Source: Pirellulaceae bacterium
GTDB taxonomy: Bacteria; Planctomycetota; Planctomycetia; Pirellulales; Pirellulaceae
DNA: 64,000 nt
Direction: 5' to 3'
NCBI GenBank assembly: GCA_029243025.1
Contig: JAQWSU010000045.1
Location: 62,001 to 126,000 of the forward strand
A program made the position numbers and the translations under genes. The notes under the pieces were generated by a model. The model ran no database searches. It saw only the letters and a list, made by a program, of their open reading frames with translations, and had not been told where the DNA came from. How positions within the stretch are numbered: the stretch's first letter is position 1; the number at the start of each line of letters is the position of its first letter. Shown here in pieces: positions 9,423 to 18,507 of the stretch.

Positions 9423-10997
9423 ATGTTCCGCTTTTTTCTCTTTGTGTCTCTCCTGCTTACTGTCCAAGCAAGCATCTGCTTCACCGCAGAACCCTGCGTC
9501 GCTGACAGGCGACCACCGAATATTCTATTCGCCATTTCCGACGATCAATCCTATCCCTACGCGTCAGCCTACGGCACTTCAGGTGTGACCACGCCCGCCT
9601 TTGATCGAATTGCCAGGGAAGGAGTTCTATTCACCAATGCGTTTGTTCCCTCACCGGGCTGCAGTCCGACCCGCGCCGCAATTTTGACAGGTCGTTATCC
9701 GTGGCAGAATCAGCATGCAGGCACCCATGCAAGCTCATTCTCCAATCAGCTGACCGTCTATCCGGCCCTGTTCGAACAGGCCGGATATCATGTCGGCTAT
9801 ACCGGCAAAGGTTGGGGGCCCGGCAATTATCGTGACGGCGGATTCACCCGCAATCCAGCCGGCCGAGAATACACCAAACGCCTCCAACAAGCACCGCCCG
9901 GCATCCGAGCCACCGATTATGCCGGAGCGTTCGAAGCCTTTCTACAAGATCGTCAGTCGGGTCAACCGTTTTGCTTTTGGTATGGCAGTTCTGAGCCTCA
10001 TCGCACCTTTGGAGCAGGAATTGGCCTCGCTCACGGCAAGCAATTGGACAACGCAGAGGTGCCTTCGTTCTTACCTGACGTTCCAGAAGTCCGCCAAGAT
10101 ATTCTCGACTACTGCTTTGAAATTGAATGGTCTGACCAACACTTAGCTCGCATGATTGATTTACTCGAACAAGCCGGTGAATTGGAAAATACTCTGATTG
10201 TCGCGACCAGCGACAATGGAATGGCTTTTCCTCGCGCTAAGGCAAACGCCTTCGAATACGGAGTGCATGTCCCCTTGGCCATTCGCTGGGGAAATCGAGT
10301 GCCGAGCGGACGGGTGGTTGATGATCTTGTCAATCTGGTCGATATCATGCCCACTTTTCTGGCGGCCGCCGAATTGCAGCACCCGGGCGATCGTCCGATG
10401 TCTGGCAAGAGCTTGCTTCCAATCCTCGAATCCCAAGCGGAGGGAACGGTGGATCCTGAACGCTCGGTGACTTACGCCGGTCGAGAACGACATTCTTCTT
10501 CCCGTTGGCAGAATCTTTCCTATCCTCAGCGATGCATTCGCAGCGATAAGTTCCTCTACATTAGAAACTTTCGTCCGGAGCGCTGGCCCGCGGGAGCACC
10601 TCAAAAAATGGGGGTTGGGAATTACCCGCAGGACCGATCCAAAGTGGGGCCCATGCATGCGGCCTACCATGACATCGACGCTTCACCGACACTCGATTTC
10701 TTAATCGCCTCCGCCAACCATGCAGAGCTTGGCAAGTATCTCGGCTGGGCCGTTGATTTGCGGCCGGCCGACGAACTCTATCAGATCAAGCAGGATCCCG
10801 GCTGCCTGCATAACTTGGCGGATGACGAGCGATACCAGTCGATCAAACTGAAAATGTCGAAAAACCTTGAGCAGTTCCTCCGCCAAACCGATGATCCACG
10901 GATCGTGGATGGAGGCGATGTATTCGAGACCTATCGGCGTTACAGTCGCATTCGCGATTTTCCGCGACCTGCTTGGGTAAAGGAAGCATCCAAGTGA
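9423..10997 (+). CDS. Secreted sulfatase (sulfamidase / heparan N-sulfatase-like)
   Basis: Second sulfatase of the pair, 524 aa. A signal peptide (residues 1-21, 'RFFLFVSLLLTVQASIC') is followed by 'RPPNILFAISDDQSYPYAS', with the metal-binding Asp pair. The formylglycine motif is Cys80-Ser-Pro-Thr-Arg84, followed by 'AAILTGRYPWQNQHAG'. 'VATSDNGMAFPRAKANAFEYG' is the C-terminal metal and substrate segment and resembles N-sulfoglucosamine sulfohydrolases. A TTG at 9420 directly precedes the ATG; the GGAG near 9408 is 8 nt from the TTG and 11 nt from the ATG, so either could be used. It differs strongly in sequence from the upstream sulfatase, which suggests different substrates rather than a recent duplication. 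Confidence 0.9.
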   Translation: MFRFFLFVSLLLTVQASICFTAEPCVADRRPPNILFAISDDQSYPYASAYGTSGVTTPAFDRIAREGVLFTNAFVPSPGCSPTRAAILTGRYPWQNQHAGTHASSFSNQLTVYPALFEQAGYHVGYTGKGWGPGNYRDGGFTRNPAGREYTKRLQQAPPGIRATDYAGAFEAFLQDRQSGQPFCFWYGSSEPHRTFGAGIGLAHGKQLDNAEVPSFLPDVPEVRQDILDYCFEIEWSDQHLARMIDLLEQAGELENTLIVATSDNGMAFPRAKANAFEYGVHVPLAIRWGNRVPSGRVVDDLVNLVDIMPTFLAAAELQHPGDRPMSGKSLLPILESQAEGTVDPERSVTYAGRERHSSSRWQNLSYPQRCIRSDKFLYIRNFRPERWPAGAPQKMGVGNYPQDRSKVGPMHAAYHDIDASPTLDFLIASANHAELGKYLGWAVDLRPADELYQIKQDPGCLHNLADDERYQSIKLKMSKNLEQFLRQTDDPRIVDGGDVFETYRRYSRIRDFPRPAWVKEASK

Positions 10998-11003
10998 GAA
11001 TAC

Positions 11004-11021
11004 GACGCTCACTTTAGCGTC
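11004..11021. terminator. Hairpin between convergent genes
   Basis: GACGCT-CACTTT-AGCGTC forms a 6-bp stem with a 6-nt loop. It lies between the sulfatase stop and the DUF1570 gene stop, overlapping the latter, so it could end transcription from either side. No T-tract is present, so the call is tentative. Confidence 0.35.
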
Positions 11022-12366
11022 CCTGCAACCACCTTCGCCCAACCTGCTGGGCGGTAGATCGATTAGGAAAAGCTTTGATCTGAAACTGCTTGCCCTTCGC
11101 CTGCTGTCGTTTGTAGAGCTGAAGTTGTTGCGGGGATGACGTGATCATGAGTTGACGCTTTTTCCCAAAGATCAACAACGCGTAATGCGTTTGATTTGCA
11201 ATCGGATCGACATAGGGCAGCGTGCGCAAGTGCTTGAACACCTCGTTTTCCAACTTCAGGTAATCCGAACCGAAAAATTCAGTAAACAGGCTCCCTGGCT
11301 GTGCTGTTTCGAGCGGACCGATCTTGCTGACTCGTCGCAGGTAGGCGTAAAAGTTGGCCCGCTCATGCTTTGCCAAGTAGTTGACCAACGCCCAAGAAGT
11401 GGCGTAGCCCAACGAATCCAGACTTGTGGCTTCTACCGTCTTTCGAATCAGCTGTCCCGAGGTAGGTTTTCCTCGGTTCGCCTTGAAGTGCTCGCTGAGC
11501 TCATGCAGACGTAAGTCATTGACTAAACCAACCCCTTTCCATCGCACTCGCTTCCTCAGATCGGTCGGTGCAAAGTATTCGGCCAAGCCTTCGCTAAACC
11601 AGAGCGGCCAGCGGGACAATCGCTGTTGCACGCCAATGTTGTGAAGAATCTGATGGACACCTTCGTGCGCAATCGTTGAGATAGATTGCTTGAATGCCAA
11701 TTCGGGTGCAATTTCCGTCAGTCGTGATTGCTCGTACATCACAACGTGGTTGGACAATCCATTATAATAAGCGACTAACCCTGGAGGCATCGAACGGTAC
11801 TTCTCGAACTCATCTTGTGTACGAAACATGACGACGACAAGCGGAAAACGCGGATCCTCGACAGGAATACGTTGGCGTCGAAAATAGTTAAAAAGCCCAG
11901 GATACATCGTTTCCATGATGCGACTCGTTGCAGTTGCAAACGCGTCACTGGTGTTGTAGACATAAATGTACCGCTTGGTCGTTCGTGTGCGAAAACCCTG
12001 GAAGCGCCCCGTCGTTAATTCGTGAGCGATTTCGGCTTTGGTTGCCGCCACAAAGGGGCGTTCGGTAGGCGTCACTTCATCGGACTTGGCAGAGATTAAT
12101 TGGCCGTTGGGCAGCAGCACGACAAACCGATTACCAACCTCAACATGCACGATGCCAACCACTAGCGCGTCTTTGTGGTTGACAATCACACGACGCCCAT
12201 CGCCGGGGCGAGCGGGTGCGGACGGCAACAACAGCCCTAATTCCTCTGGCGTTGCCTGAGGAAATTGCCGTTCTTCAGCCGGGACGCTGGAAATCGCAAC
12301 CCCACCGAACAACAGCAAAAAGCTGCCAAACCGAAAGACCGTCAGAATGGATCGTCGGAAAATCAT
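11014..12366 (-). CDS. DUF1570-type putative secreted metalloprotease
   Basis: A 450-aa exported protein with a signal peptide (about residues 1-30, 'FGSFLLLFGGVAISSVPA'). The C-terminal half carries a gluzincin-like zinc site: His234-Glu-Gly-Val-His238 (HExxH) in 'TIAHEGVHQILHN', and Glu259 in 'WFSEGLAEYF' as the probable third ligand. This arrangement is typical of the DUF1570 family, common in planctomycetes. The N-terminal part (about residues 55-110) looks like a small beta domain ('HKDALVVGIVHVEVGNRFVV'). It converges with the sulfatase upstream. Peptidase activity is inferred from the motif only; no substrate is known. Confidence 0.8.
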   Translation of the reverse strand: MIFRRSILTVFRFGSFLLLFGGVAISSVPAEERQFPQATPEELGLLLPSAPARPGDGRRVIVNHKDALVVGIVHVEVGNRFVVLLPNGQLISAKSDEVTPTERPFVAATKAEIAHELTTGRFQGFRTRTTKRYIYVYNTSDAFATATSRIMETMYPGLFNYFRRQRIPVEDPRFPLVVVMFRTQDEFEKYRSMPPGLVAYYNGLSNHVVMYEQSRLTEIAPELAFKQSISTIAHEGVHQILHNIGVQQRLSRWPLWFSEGLAEYFAPTDLRKRVRWKGVGLVNDLRLHELSEHFKANRGKPTSGQLIRKTVEATSLDSLGYATSWALVNYLAKHERANFYAYLRRVSKIGPLETAQPGSLFTEFFGSDYLKLENEVFKHLRTLPYVDPIANQTHYALLIFGKKRQLMITSSPQQLQLYKRQQAKGKQFQIKAFPNRSTAQQVGRRWLQGR

Positions 12367-12620
12367 CAGTGATTATTGAAAATGGCCCGAAAAGAAACCC
12401 TAGCCAAGAAATGCTCCATTCCCCGATTCTGAACCGTTAAGAGGTTCAGGTCAACGCATCTGTCGGAAGAGTGTGGCAAACTCCCACTTTTCCTCGATTT
12501 CTCTCAAACTTATAATTCTTGCCAATCTACAAAAAAACAGAAACATTTCAGGGCGCCGGGTTCCAGTCCTCAAGATCGGGACAGGATCGGTTCCAACCCT
12601 CAAATTCCGGGACGACTGCT

Positions 12621-12830
12621 ATGGGCTTCAGAAAATCAAATCATCGTGGATCGAGCCCCGTTCGCTGTCCAACCTGCGGCAGGATGATCGATCCGTTGAT
12701 CACGGCCGTGATGCCGTTTTGCAGTGAACGCTGCCAGCAAATCGACTTGGGCCGTTGGTTTGATGAAGAGATTGGCCTGCCGGTTGAACCCGAGATCGAG
12801 TTCAATGAAGAACGAAGTTCCGAAGACTAA
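12621..12830 (+). CDS. yacG: DNA gyrase inhibitor YacG-like zinc protein
   Basis: A 69-aa zinc-ribbon protein. In E. coli, YacG binds GyrB and inhibits gyrase. The motif Cys16-Pro-Thr-Cys19 ... Cys34-Ser-Glu-Arg-Cys38, followed by '[15 protein letters not shown]', is the complete family signature. I chose the ATG at 12621, just upstream of the first Cys pair; the frame is open further upstream, but those residues are not conserved in the family. A multi-pass membrane protein gene starts 30 bp downstream on the same strand. Confidence 0.9.
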   Translation: MGFRKSNHRGSSPVRCPTCGRMIDPLITAVMPFCSERCQQIDLGRWFDEEIGLPVEPEIEFNEERSSED

Positions 12831-12860
12831 CTCCCATTGTTGATGTGAAAGTATCGTGCC

Positions 12861-14240
12861 ATGGCCAATAACGACGGATCAGTACGGTCAATTTCATGGC
12901 CAGCTGTTTGCCCCTGGACAATGCTGTTCGGCTTGTTTCGATTGTCTGTTTCCATGCAGGTGTTGCTGCTGGCACTTCTCGGGAGCTTTGCCTCGACGGC
13001 AGGTTGGAGAATCGCCGATCGGATCTTATTGAACGAAGTATCTGCTCAACAGCCGCAGGTACGCGTCTTTGTTGACCAAGTCACAACTTGGCCGGGAAGC
13101 ACGCCTCAAACAAACACGATCACTCTTGACACTGCGCCCTCCGCCCTCACAGAACCTGCGTCAACCATTGACCCACGATTTGGTCGTCGACATCGTGGAA
13201 CAACTGATCGGGGCTTCATTGATGGTCGCGCCCCGATGCTACAACTGCCCGACCTGTCCATCGTCGCAGCCGTTTTTCAACGTACGCCAGCCTACGTGCT
13301 TACAGAACCTTTCCGTCGCCTATTCGTGCAAGAGATTGGTTGGGATCAATGCCTCTTTTATTCAGTCGGGGGCTTTTGGACGCTATTGGTTTGGTGTTTA
13401 TTCGGTGGAGCGATAACACGAATTACCGCTCTGAGATTAGGACGTCAAGAGCGAGTCGGACTTCGTGACGCATTGGCTTTTGCTCGACAAAAATGGTGCT
13501 CCTATTTCGCCGCACCCGTTTTACCGCTGTTGGCGATAATATTTCTCGGTTTACCACTCATGGCAATCGGCATCGTCATGCGACTCGACATCGGTGTGGC
13601 AATTGCTGGCTTGCTTTGGATAATTGTTGGCTTGACCGGACTGGGCATGGCAATCTTTGCGATCGGTTTACTTTTTGGCTGGCCTTTAATGTGGTCCACG
13701 GTCAGCACGGAAGGAACGGATGCATTCGATGCCATTAGTCGTTCCTATGCGTACACCTATCAGCGTCCGCTGCAGTATCTGTTGTATGTCGCCTTGGCGA
13801 CGACGCTGGGCGTTGCCGGCTGGTTTTTAGTCGCCTTTTTCTGCGATACGATGATCGGATTGACGAGTTGGGCAATTGCCTGGGGTGCCGGCGCCTCGAC
13901 GTTGGAATCGGTGAGAACGGTGCTCGCGGACAGCGATTCGCAATCCGGTCGATTTTTCTTACCGTTCGGCGCTAATCTGATCGGTTTGTTCACCAATTGC
14001 ATTCGCAGTTTTGTGACTGCCTACAGTTATGGATTTTTCTGGGTAGCCGCCGCTGGCATCTATCTGTTGTTACGGCACGACACCGATCAAACTCCCATCG
14101 ACGACGTTTACATGACGGAGGACGATGAATTATCGCTTGGCTTGCCCAACCTGGCGGTTGATGAGGCAGGAGTCCCCGGCGTGGCACCGGCAGACGAAGT
14201 CACTGCAGACGAAGCAAAGGCTGCTCGTCCTGAGCCTTAA
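12861..14240 (+). CDS. Multi-pass inner membrane protein of unknown function
   Basis: I do not recognise a named family. The 459-aa product has a hydrophobic segment near residues 35-50 and then a hydrophilic, probably extracytoplasmic stretch (about 60-150, Thr/Pro-rich). At least five membrane segments follow: around 'GGFWTLLVWCLFGGAI', 'APVLPLLAIIFLGLPLMAIG', 'AIAGLLWIIVGLTGLGMAIF', 'YLLYVALATTLGVAGWFLV' and 'YGFFWVAAAGIYLLLRHD'. 'DAFDAISRSYAYTYQRPLQ' between helices resembles loops of glycerophosphoryl-diester or DUF4013-like membrane proteins, but I would not assign it. The C-terminus is acidic. It sits directly after yacG and may share its transcript. Confidence 0.75.
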   Translation: MANNDGSVRSISWPAVCPWTMLFGLFRLSVSMQVLLLALLGSFASTAGWRIADRILLNEVSAQQPQVRVFVDQVTTWPGSTPQTNTITLDTAPSALTEPASTIDPRFGRRHRGTTDRGFIDGRAPMLQLPDLSIVAAVFQRTPAYVLTEPFRRLFVQEIGWDQCLFYSVGGFWTLLVWCLFGGAITRITALRLGRQERVGLRDALAFARQKWCSYFAAPVLPLLAIIFLGLPLMAIGIVMRLDIGVAIAGLLWIIVGLTGLGMAIFAIGLLFGWPLMWSTVSTEGTDAFDAISRSYAYTYQRPLQYLLYVALATTLGVAGWFLVAFFCDTMIGLTSWAIAWGAGASTLESVRTVLADSDSQSGRFFLPFGANLIGLFTNCIRSFVTAYSYGFFWVAAAGIYLLLRHDTDQTPIDDVYMTEDDELSLGLPNLAVDEAGVPGVAPADEVTADEAKAARPEP

Positions 14241-14278
14241 AACCCAAGCTGCCTGGGCAAAAAAATTGAAGAGGAACG

Positions 14279-14629
14279 TCAGCTGCCCGCCCGAAACCAA
14301 TCCTGCATTGTCGAGTGAAATTGCCCTTTAGTCAGCACTTCGTCACAACCAGATTCCCGAGCGTTCTTGATCTTCTCTGTGTGGACATGGGGTGCAATTG
14401 CAATCACTCTTACGGTAGAAACCGCCTCTCGGATGGATCTCACAATTGTCCCGACCTCGTTCGCAGACGAATTTAAATCCAGAATCACCTGCTGCACCTC
14501 CATCGACTGGCAGTCGGCGATCAGTTGCTCCGCATTCGAAACCACTTTGCAGACTGCGTTGGCTTGCTGAGCAACCTGGGTCACTTGCGAGCTGAGCATC
14601 AGATCACTCGATAGCAGGAGTGTGTTCAT
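14279..14629 (-). CDS. Degenerate receiver (REC-like) domain protein
   Basis: A 116-aa single-domain protein with a CheY-like pattern: beta-alpha repeats, a possible phosphoacceptor Asp51 in 'VILDLNSS' and Lys101 in 'EVLTKGQF'. Other receiver residues are missing. The N-terminal acidic pair is reduced to one Asp (Asp9), and the Thr/Ser after beta-4 is Ala in 'VIAIAP'. It is therefore probably a pseudo-receiver or one with altered phosphorylation. The start Met is chosen because the sequence before it does not fit the fold; no clear ribosome site is seen. It starts 16 bp after the P-II gene on the same strand, so the two are probably one operon and may work together. Confidence 0.65.
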   Translation of the reverse strand: MNTLLLSSDLMLSSQVTQVAQQANAVCKVVSNAEQLIADCQSMEVQQVILDLNSSANEVGTIVRSIREAVSTVRVIAIAPHVHTEKIKNARESGCDEVLTKGQFHSTMQDWFRAGS

Positions 14630-14645
14630 TGGATTGGGACGGTCG

Positions 14646-14993
14646 CTAAACCGCTTCTTTGCCTCGTACTGTTTCGCCAATGCGAATTACTTCCTCAACG
14701 GGTAATTGAAAAATCTTACCATCGCCGATATTTCCTTCCGCACCTGCTCGTCCGGTCTGCTCAATCACCTCCATCGTGCGATCTACGAAATCATCGTTGA
14801 CGACGATTTCCAGCACGATTTTCCGAATGAGTGTCATACTATACTCCATCCCTCGGTAAGTCTCAGTGTGCCCTCTCTGTCGCCCATATCCATGAGCATC
14901 ACAGACAGTGAGACGCTCGACACCAATGCCCTTGAGAGCTTCTCGTACGGCCTCCAATTTGGTCGGACGAATGATCGCATATAGAAGTTTCAA
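14646..14993 (-). CDS. glnB: Nitrogen regulatory protein P-II (GlnB/GlnK family)
   Basis: Trimeric signal protein that reports 2-oxoglutarate, ATP/ADP and nitrogen status. I choose a TTG start at 14993: it gives 'MKLLYAIIRPTKLEAVREAL', matching the family N-terminus, and has GGGAG 8 nt upstream. The 115-aa product keeps Gln39, Tyr51 (the uridylylation site in enterobacteria) and Lys58 at the standard positions. The T-loop is unusual ('YRGMEYSMTLIRKIV', with Arg57 where Pro is usual). There is a short insertion, 'AGAEGN', before 'IGDGKIF', which displaces Lys90 to 93. A receiver-like gene follows 16 bp downstream. No amtB or glnA is in the window, so its partner is unknown. Confidence 0.92.
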   Translation of the reverse strand: MKLLYAIIRPTKLEAVREALKGIGVERLTVCDAHGYGRQRGHTETYRGMEYSMTLIRKIVLEIVVNDDFVDRTMEVIEQTGRAGAEGNIGDGKIFQLPVEEVIRIGETVRGKEAV

Positions 14994-15171
14994 CGGTAAC
15001 GCTCCCAAGATGGCAAGGCGAGTAATTCGGGAGCGGAATCCCGAACGCGTAGCAACCCAAGTTTAATCGAGCAGCGATGACTCGAAAAGACGAACCGGCA
15101 GCGGAAATGACACCACTGCCGGTCGAGCCTCTGGGGGCGAACGTCGATTGTCAGATGAGGGGGGTACCGAA

Positions 15172-17877
15172 TTACGGTGAATAGAGCGTCAACGAGGCAT
15201 CCTTCGCTTTGAGCGCACGATCGGCGGCTGCCTGCAGGTGTGCTTTCGTGTAGCTATCTAACCCCTCTAGCTTCGCCGCCTCGTTCATCTTGGAGATCAG
15301 CTCACCAAGCTGAGCGTAGGCAATGGCTTGGCAATCTTGCGGTGCGTTTGTCTCTCCCATCGCAAGTGACGACAGCGATGCCAGATAGTTTCGTTGCAAA
15401 TTGCGTCGCAAACTACTGATGGCCGGTTTGCGATTGGAGTACTCACCGGGCTTCAAATCCTTGAGCTCGGAAAAAATCACGTTGGTAAGTTCCTGAATCA
15501 ATTCGGCCGCAGTGAATGCATCCTTGTCGTTCGCAATTTTCAGTTCCGCATCATGCAACCGTTCTAGCGTCAAGGACGAAAGTAGTTGCGACAGAATTCG
15601 GGCCTGCCACATCGAGATCACATCATGAACCGGGTAGTCGGCGCGTGACTTGTTGGGGGTACCCCAGTGGGACCAATTCAGCGGAGCCAGCAGGTTGTAC
15701 TGTCCCGGATCGATTTGGTAAGGCTCATCACTCAACACGTACTCAGACAACAGCTTGAGAGCTTCTCGCTGTTGATTAGCTTCGATTACTTGGAAGGGAG
15801 GTGGAGCATCCTTGTCGCCCTTATGACTGCGGCTGACATCAAGACCACCAATGTATCGCGAGGCAAAAAACATCGATTGACCGTGGGTCGCGAGCAGCAC
15901 ATTGAAAGAGCGTCGGGCGTCGTTGTAATCATCCCCATCCTTCGTGATCCTATCGACGATACCGGGCATCAGACTTGCCACGAGCTTGGCCTGTTTCTGA
16001 GCGTAAACAAGCGGATCATCTCCCAGATCAAACCGATTTGAGAAGGGGTCGGGATCAATTCCTCGCGTGTCTTCGTCGGTGGCATACGCATGGCCCGGTT
16101 CGCCACTCCGCGCAGCAATCTTCTTGAGTTCAGCAACTTCGCCTTTGGTACCGCCCGACAATTGTTTGTAGCCGTATTCAATCGCCCAATAATCGTAAGG
16201 GCCGATCGTTGTGGAGTAAAAATCTCCCTGCTTGATTCCGTCCTGAACGATGTTAACGGGTATGTAATCCATCACTGACGCAGTGAGTCCCGTTTCTTTG
16301 GTCTTTTCAGGATCATTCAAATCCTGCAGCGACAAGAACGTACTGGACTTGAAGTTATGTCGTAATCCGAGTGTGTGACCGACTTCATGCATGGTGACTT
16401 CCTTCAACCCTTGCATGATCAGTTTTTCCTGCATCTTGGCCGATTGTTTCGGATCTGCCTGAGCCAACAAGGCCGTCCGTCCAAAGGCAAACTGCATCGC
16501 CATGCCTTGGCTTAACATGCACTCGCGTTGAGTTTGCGACATGCCCATCAGAGGCTTCTTCAGACTTTCCTGATAGGTTTCTAAATCGAGCGGACCGCCC
16601 GTCAGCGAAGCAACCGTCGCAGGCGTAAGTGTTTCAAATTTCGACCTCCAGGACTCCAGGAAATCCGAGTCGAAAATAATGTCCGCGTCGAGAATTTCAC
16701 CCGTGTAGGGGTTCACGCGAGATGGTCCCATCGCGAATCCAGCGCTAGCCGTGATCCATCGGAAAGTGTTGTAGTTGATATCTTCCGGGTCCCACGTGGC
16801 GTTGTCGGGTTGCTGGCGAACTTCAATCGCATTGATAAAGCCCGCTTTCTCAAATGCCTTGTTCCACTCGCTAATACCATCGTAAATCGGCTTGCGATAT
16901 TTAAAAGGAACAGTCTTTTCGATCCAAAAAATAATCGGTTCCTTGGGAACCGACTTCGCCGCGGACGAATCCGCCTTCTTCAAATTCCAGCGATTGATAT
17001 AGCGGAGGAAGCGGTCATCCGTTTGCCGCGAGTAATCCTTCACCACCGTCACGAAATAACCCACACGGTCATCAGCCACGCGCGGCTGGTAACTCGTTTG
17101 CGGTACCTTACTAATAGAATAATGAACGTTGATCGTCACACCGCGCGTGTCCGCAACCGACTCAATCGTCGAACGACCACTCGATGCATAGGTCGCCGCC
17201 ACTTGCAGCTCAATGTTGTCTTTAAAGCCCTTGACCGAAGCCCAAGATGACTTGGTTGGCGAAAATGAAAATCCAGGAAGCACTTGGGAAATCTGTGGAA
17301 GGTCACTCATGAAAATGGGAGTGAAATCAACCAAGTCGCCACCTCGTGGACCTTTGCTTAAAATCGGCAGGCTGAACAACACACTATCGGTGTACGCGTT
17401 CTTGACCGCCGTCGCCTCGGGGGTATTCTTCGCTGCTCGAAATCGCACATTCTTGCGGATTACATGAACCCGATCGTCCACCTTGCGAAACGACCAAACC
17501 CAGTTGTCATCACCAATGTTCCAAGACATGCCCCCATACAACGGCTCTCGCCCAATCCCTTTGGCAATCGAGATCAGCACGATGTACCGGTTGACGTAGT
17601 CGGCACTACTCAATTCGCAATACAGCCGGTTGCCTTTGCGATAAGTGCGCAGCAAACCATCGACGGGCTTGGCATCCTTCAGAATTATCGCATGCTTCGG
17701 TGGACTGGCTTTCGCAGCAGTCGCAGACGATCCGGTCGGACTGCTAGGTTTTCCAGCAGTGGAGGTGGCTGAGACCGTTTCAGGTTTGGCAGTCGCAGAA
17801 GAGTCCGTTTCTTGCGATCGGGCCGGCATCGCACACATCAAAACGGCGAGCGTCGCCGTGAAACACCGAAAGTACAT
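15172..17877 (-). CDS. Secreted zinc metalloprotease (DUF4953/DUF5117 metzincin-like)
   Basis: A large exported protease-like protein, about 901 aa. It starts with a signal peptide ('CFTATLAVLMCAMPARS') and a low-complexity Ser/Thr/Ala linker. About residues 60-300 match the DUF5117-type domain, and the catalytic region near residue 495 has 'HEVGHTLGLRHNF', an HExxHxxGxxH metzincin zinc site. Downstream 'SVMDY' contributes the Met-turn. The ATG at 17877 is preceded by GAGG at 5 nt; a GTG two codons earlier is also possible. It stands alone, with more than 600 bp of non-coding sequence upstream. Function is inferred from the motif; the natural substrate is unknown. Confidence 0.85.
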   Translation of the reverse strand: MYFRCFTATLAVLMCAMPARSQETDSSATAKPETVSATSTAGKPSSPTGSSATAAKASPPKHAIILKDAKPVDGLLRTYRKGNRLYCELSSADYVNRYIVLISIAKGIGREPLYGGMSWNIGDDNWVWSFRKVDDRVHVIRKNVRFRAAKNTPEATAVKNAYTDSVLFSLPILSKGPRGGDLVDFTPIFMSDLPQISQVLPGFSFSPTKSSWASVKGFKDNIELQVAATYASSGRSTIESVADTRGVTINVHYSISKVPQTSYQPRVADDRVGYFVTVVKDYSRQTDDRFLRYINRWNLKKADSSAAKSVPKEPIIFWIEKTVPFKYRKPIYDGISEWNKAFEKAGFINAIEVRQQPDNATWDPEDINYNTFRWITASAGFAMGPSRVNPYTGEILDADIIFDSDFLESWRSKFETLTPATVASLTGGPLDLETYQESLKKPLMGMSQTQRECMLSQGMAMQFAFGRTALLAQADPKQSAKMQEKLIMQGLKEVTMHEVGHTLGLRHNFKSSTFLSLQDLNDPEKTKETGLTASVMDYIPVNIVQDGIKQGDFYSTTIGPYDYWAIEYGYKQLSGGTKGEVAELKKIAARSGEPGHAYATDEDTRGIDPDPFSNRFDLGDDPLVYAQKQAKLVASLMPGIVDRITKDGDDYNDARRSFNVLLATHGQSMFFASRYIGGLDVSRSHKGDKDAPPPFQVIEANQQREALKLLSEYVLSDEPYQIDPGQYNLLAPLNWSHWGTPNKSRADYPVHDVISMWQARILSQLLSSLTLERLHDAELKIANDKDAFTAAELIQELTNVIFSELKDLKPGEYSNRKPAISSLRRNLQRNYLASLSSLAMGETNAPQDCQAIAYAQLGELISKMNEAAKLEGLDSYTKAHLQAAADRALKAKDASLTLYSP

Positions 17878-18507
17878 ACTCACCTCGCTCTGTTAAAAGC
17901 AGATTCAAATCAAAGGAGTGACGGGAACGTGCAGCCAAGGGTGTTTTGACGCGCGTGCGGGATTTCTGCTGCGGAGGTCAAATATACCCTATATCCTATG
18001 TGTTGCAGAACGATCGCATCTTGCACACATTCTCAAAAAACTTCAGGATTTTGGCCTTAGCAGGCGACTTCATCGAGAATTATAGGCAGCTTGTAGTGGT
18101 GACAATGAAAGAAAGCCGTTTCCCCAGCCTCGACCTCCCTTTCCCGGCCCAGATCGGGCGTGTTTGTCCGCCACGCAACGCTTCTCATCGTCACCAATCC
18201 GTCAATTTCTTCCGTAAAAGACGCTTTTTCAACGACTCCGTCGCTCCCTATTCGTCGACTGGCGGCCAATTTCGCACCGCCTGCTCCCGATGGAACGTCT
18301 GCTGAGCGACACTTCGGCACAGCCTGTGATCTCCTGCAGAGCCAACTGACCAACGCGCCCGAGCTACCGCGATAAAATCTGACTGCCGTCTGAGCACCGA
18401 GCTGAGTCGATTACTGCTGGCTGGACGCCACCTGGAAGACGAGTCTGCCGTCGGCTTGGTAGAATCCAGCTCGGAATCCCTCACACAGTGCCGAAACTCA
18501 ATTTCCC
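17878..18507. other. Intergenic region between divergent protease and phosphotransferase genes
   Basis: About 630 bp between two divergent gene starts, so promoters for both should lie here. I see no tRNA, no strong hairpin, and no open frame with convincing protein-like composition. Confidence 0.5.

Noticed and set aside
14225-14279. CCCA...TGGG with a following A-run between the membrane protein and receiver genes
   Set aside because: Only a 4-bp stem, too weak to call a terminator.
18057-18353. 98-codon minus-strand frame in the protease-phosphotransferase gap
   Set aside because: No ribosome site or family resemblance; left as non-coding.
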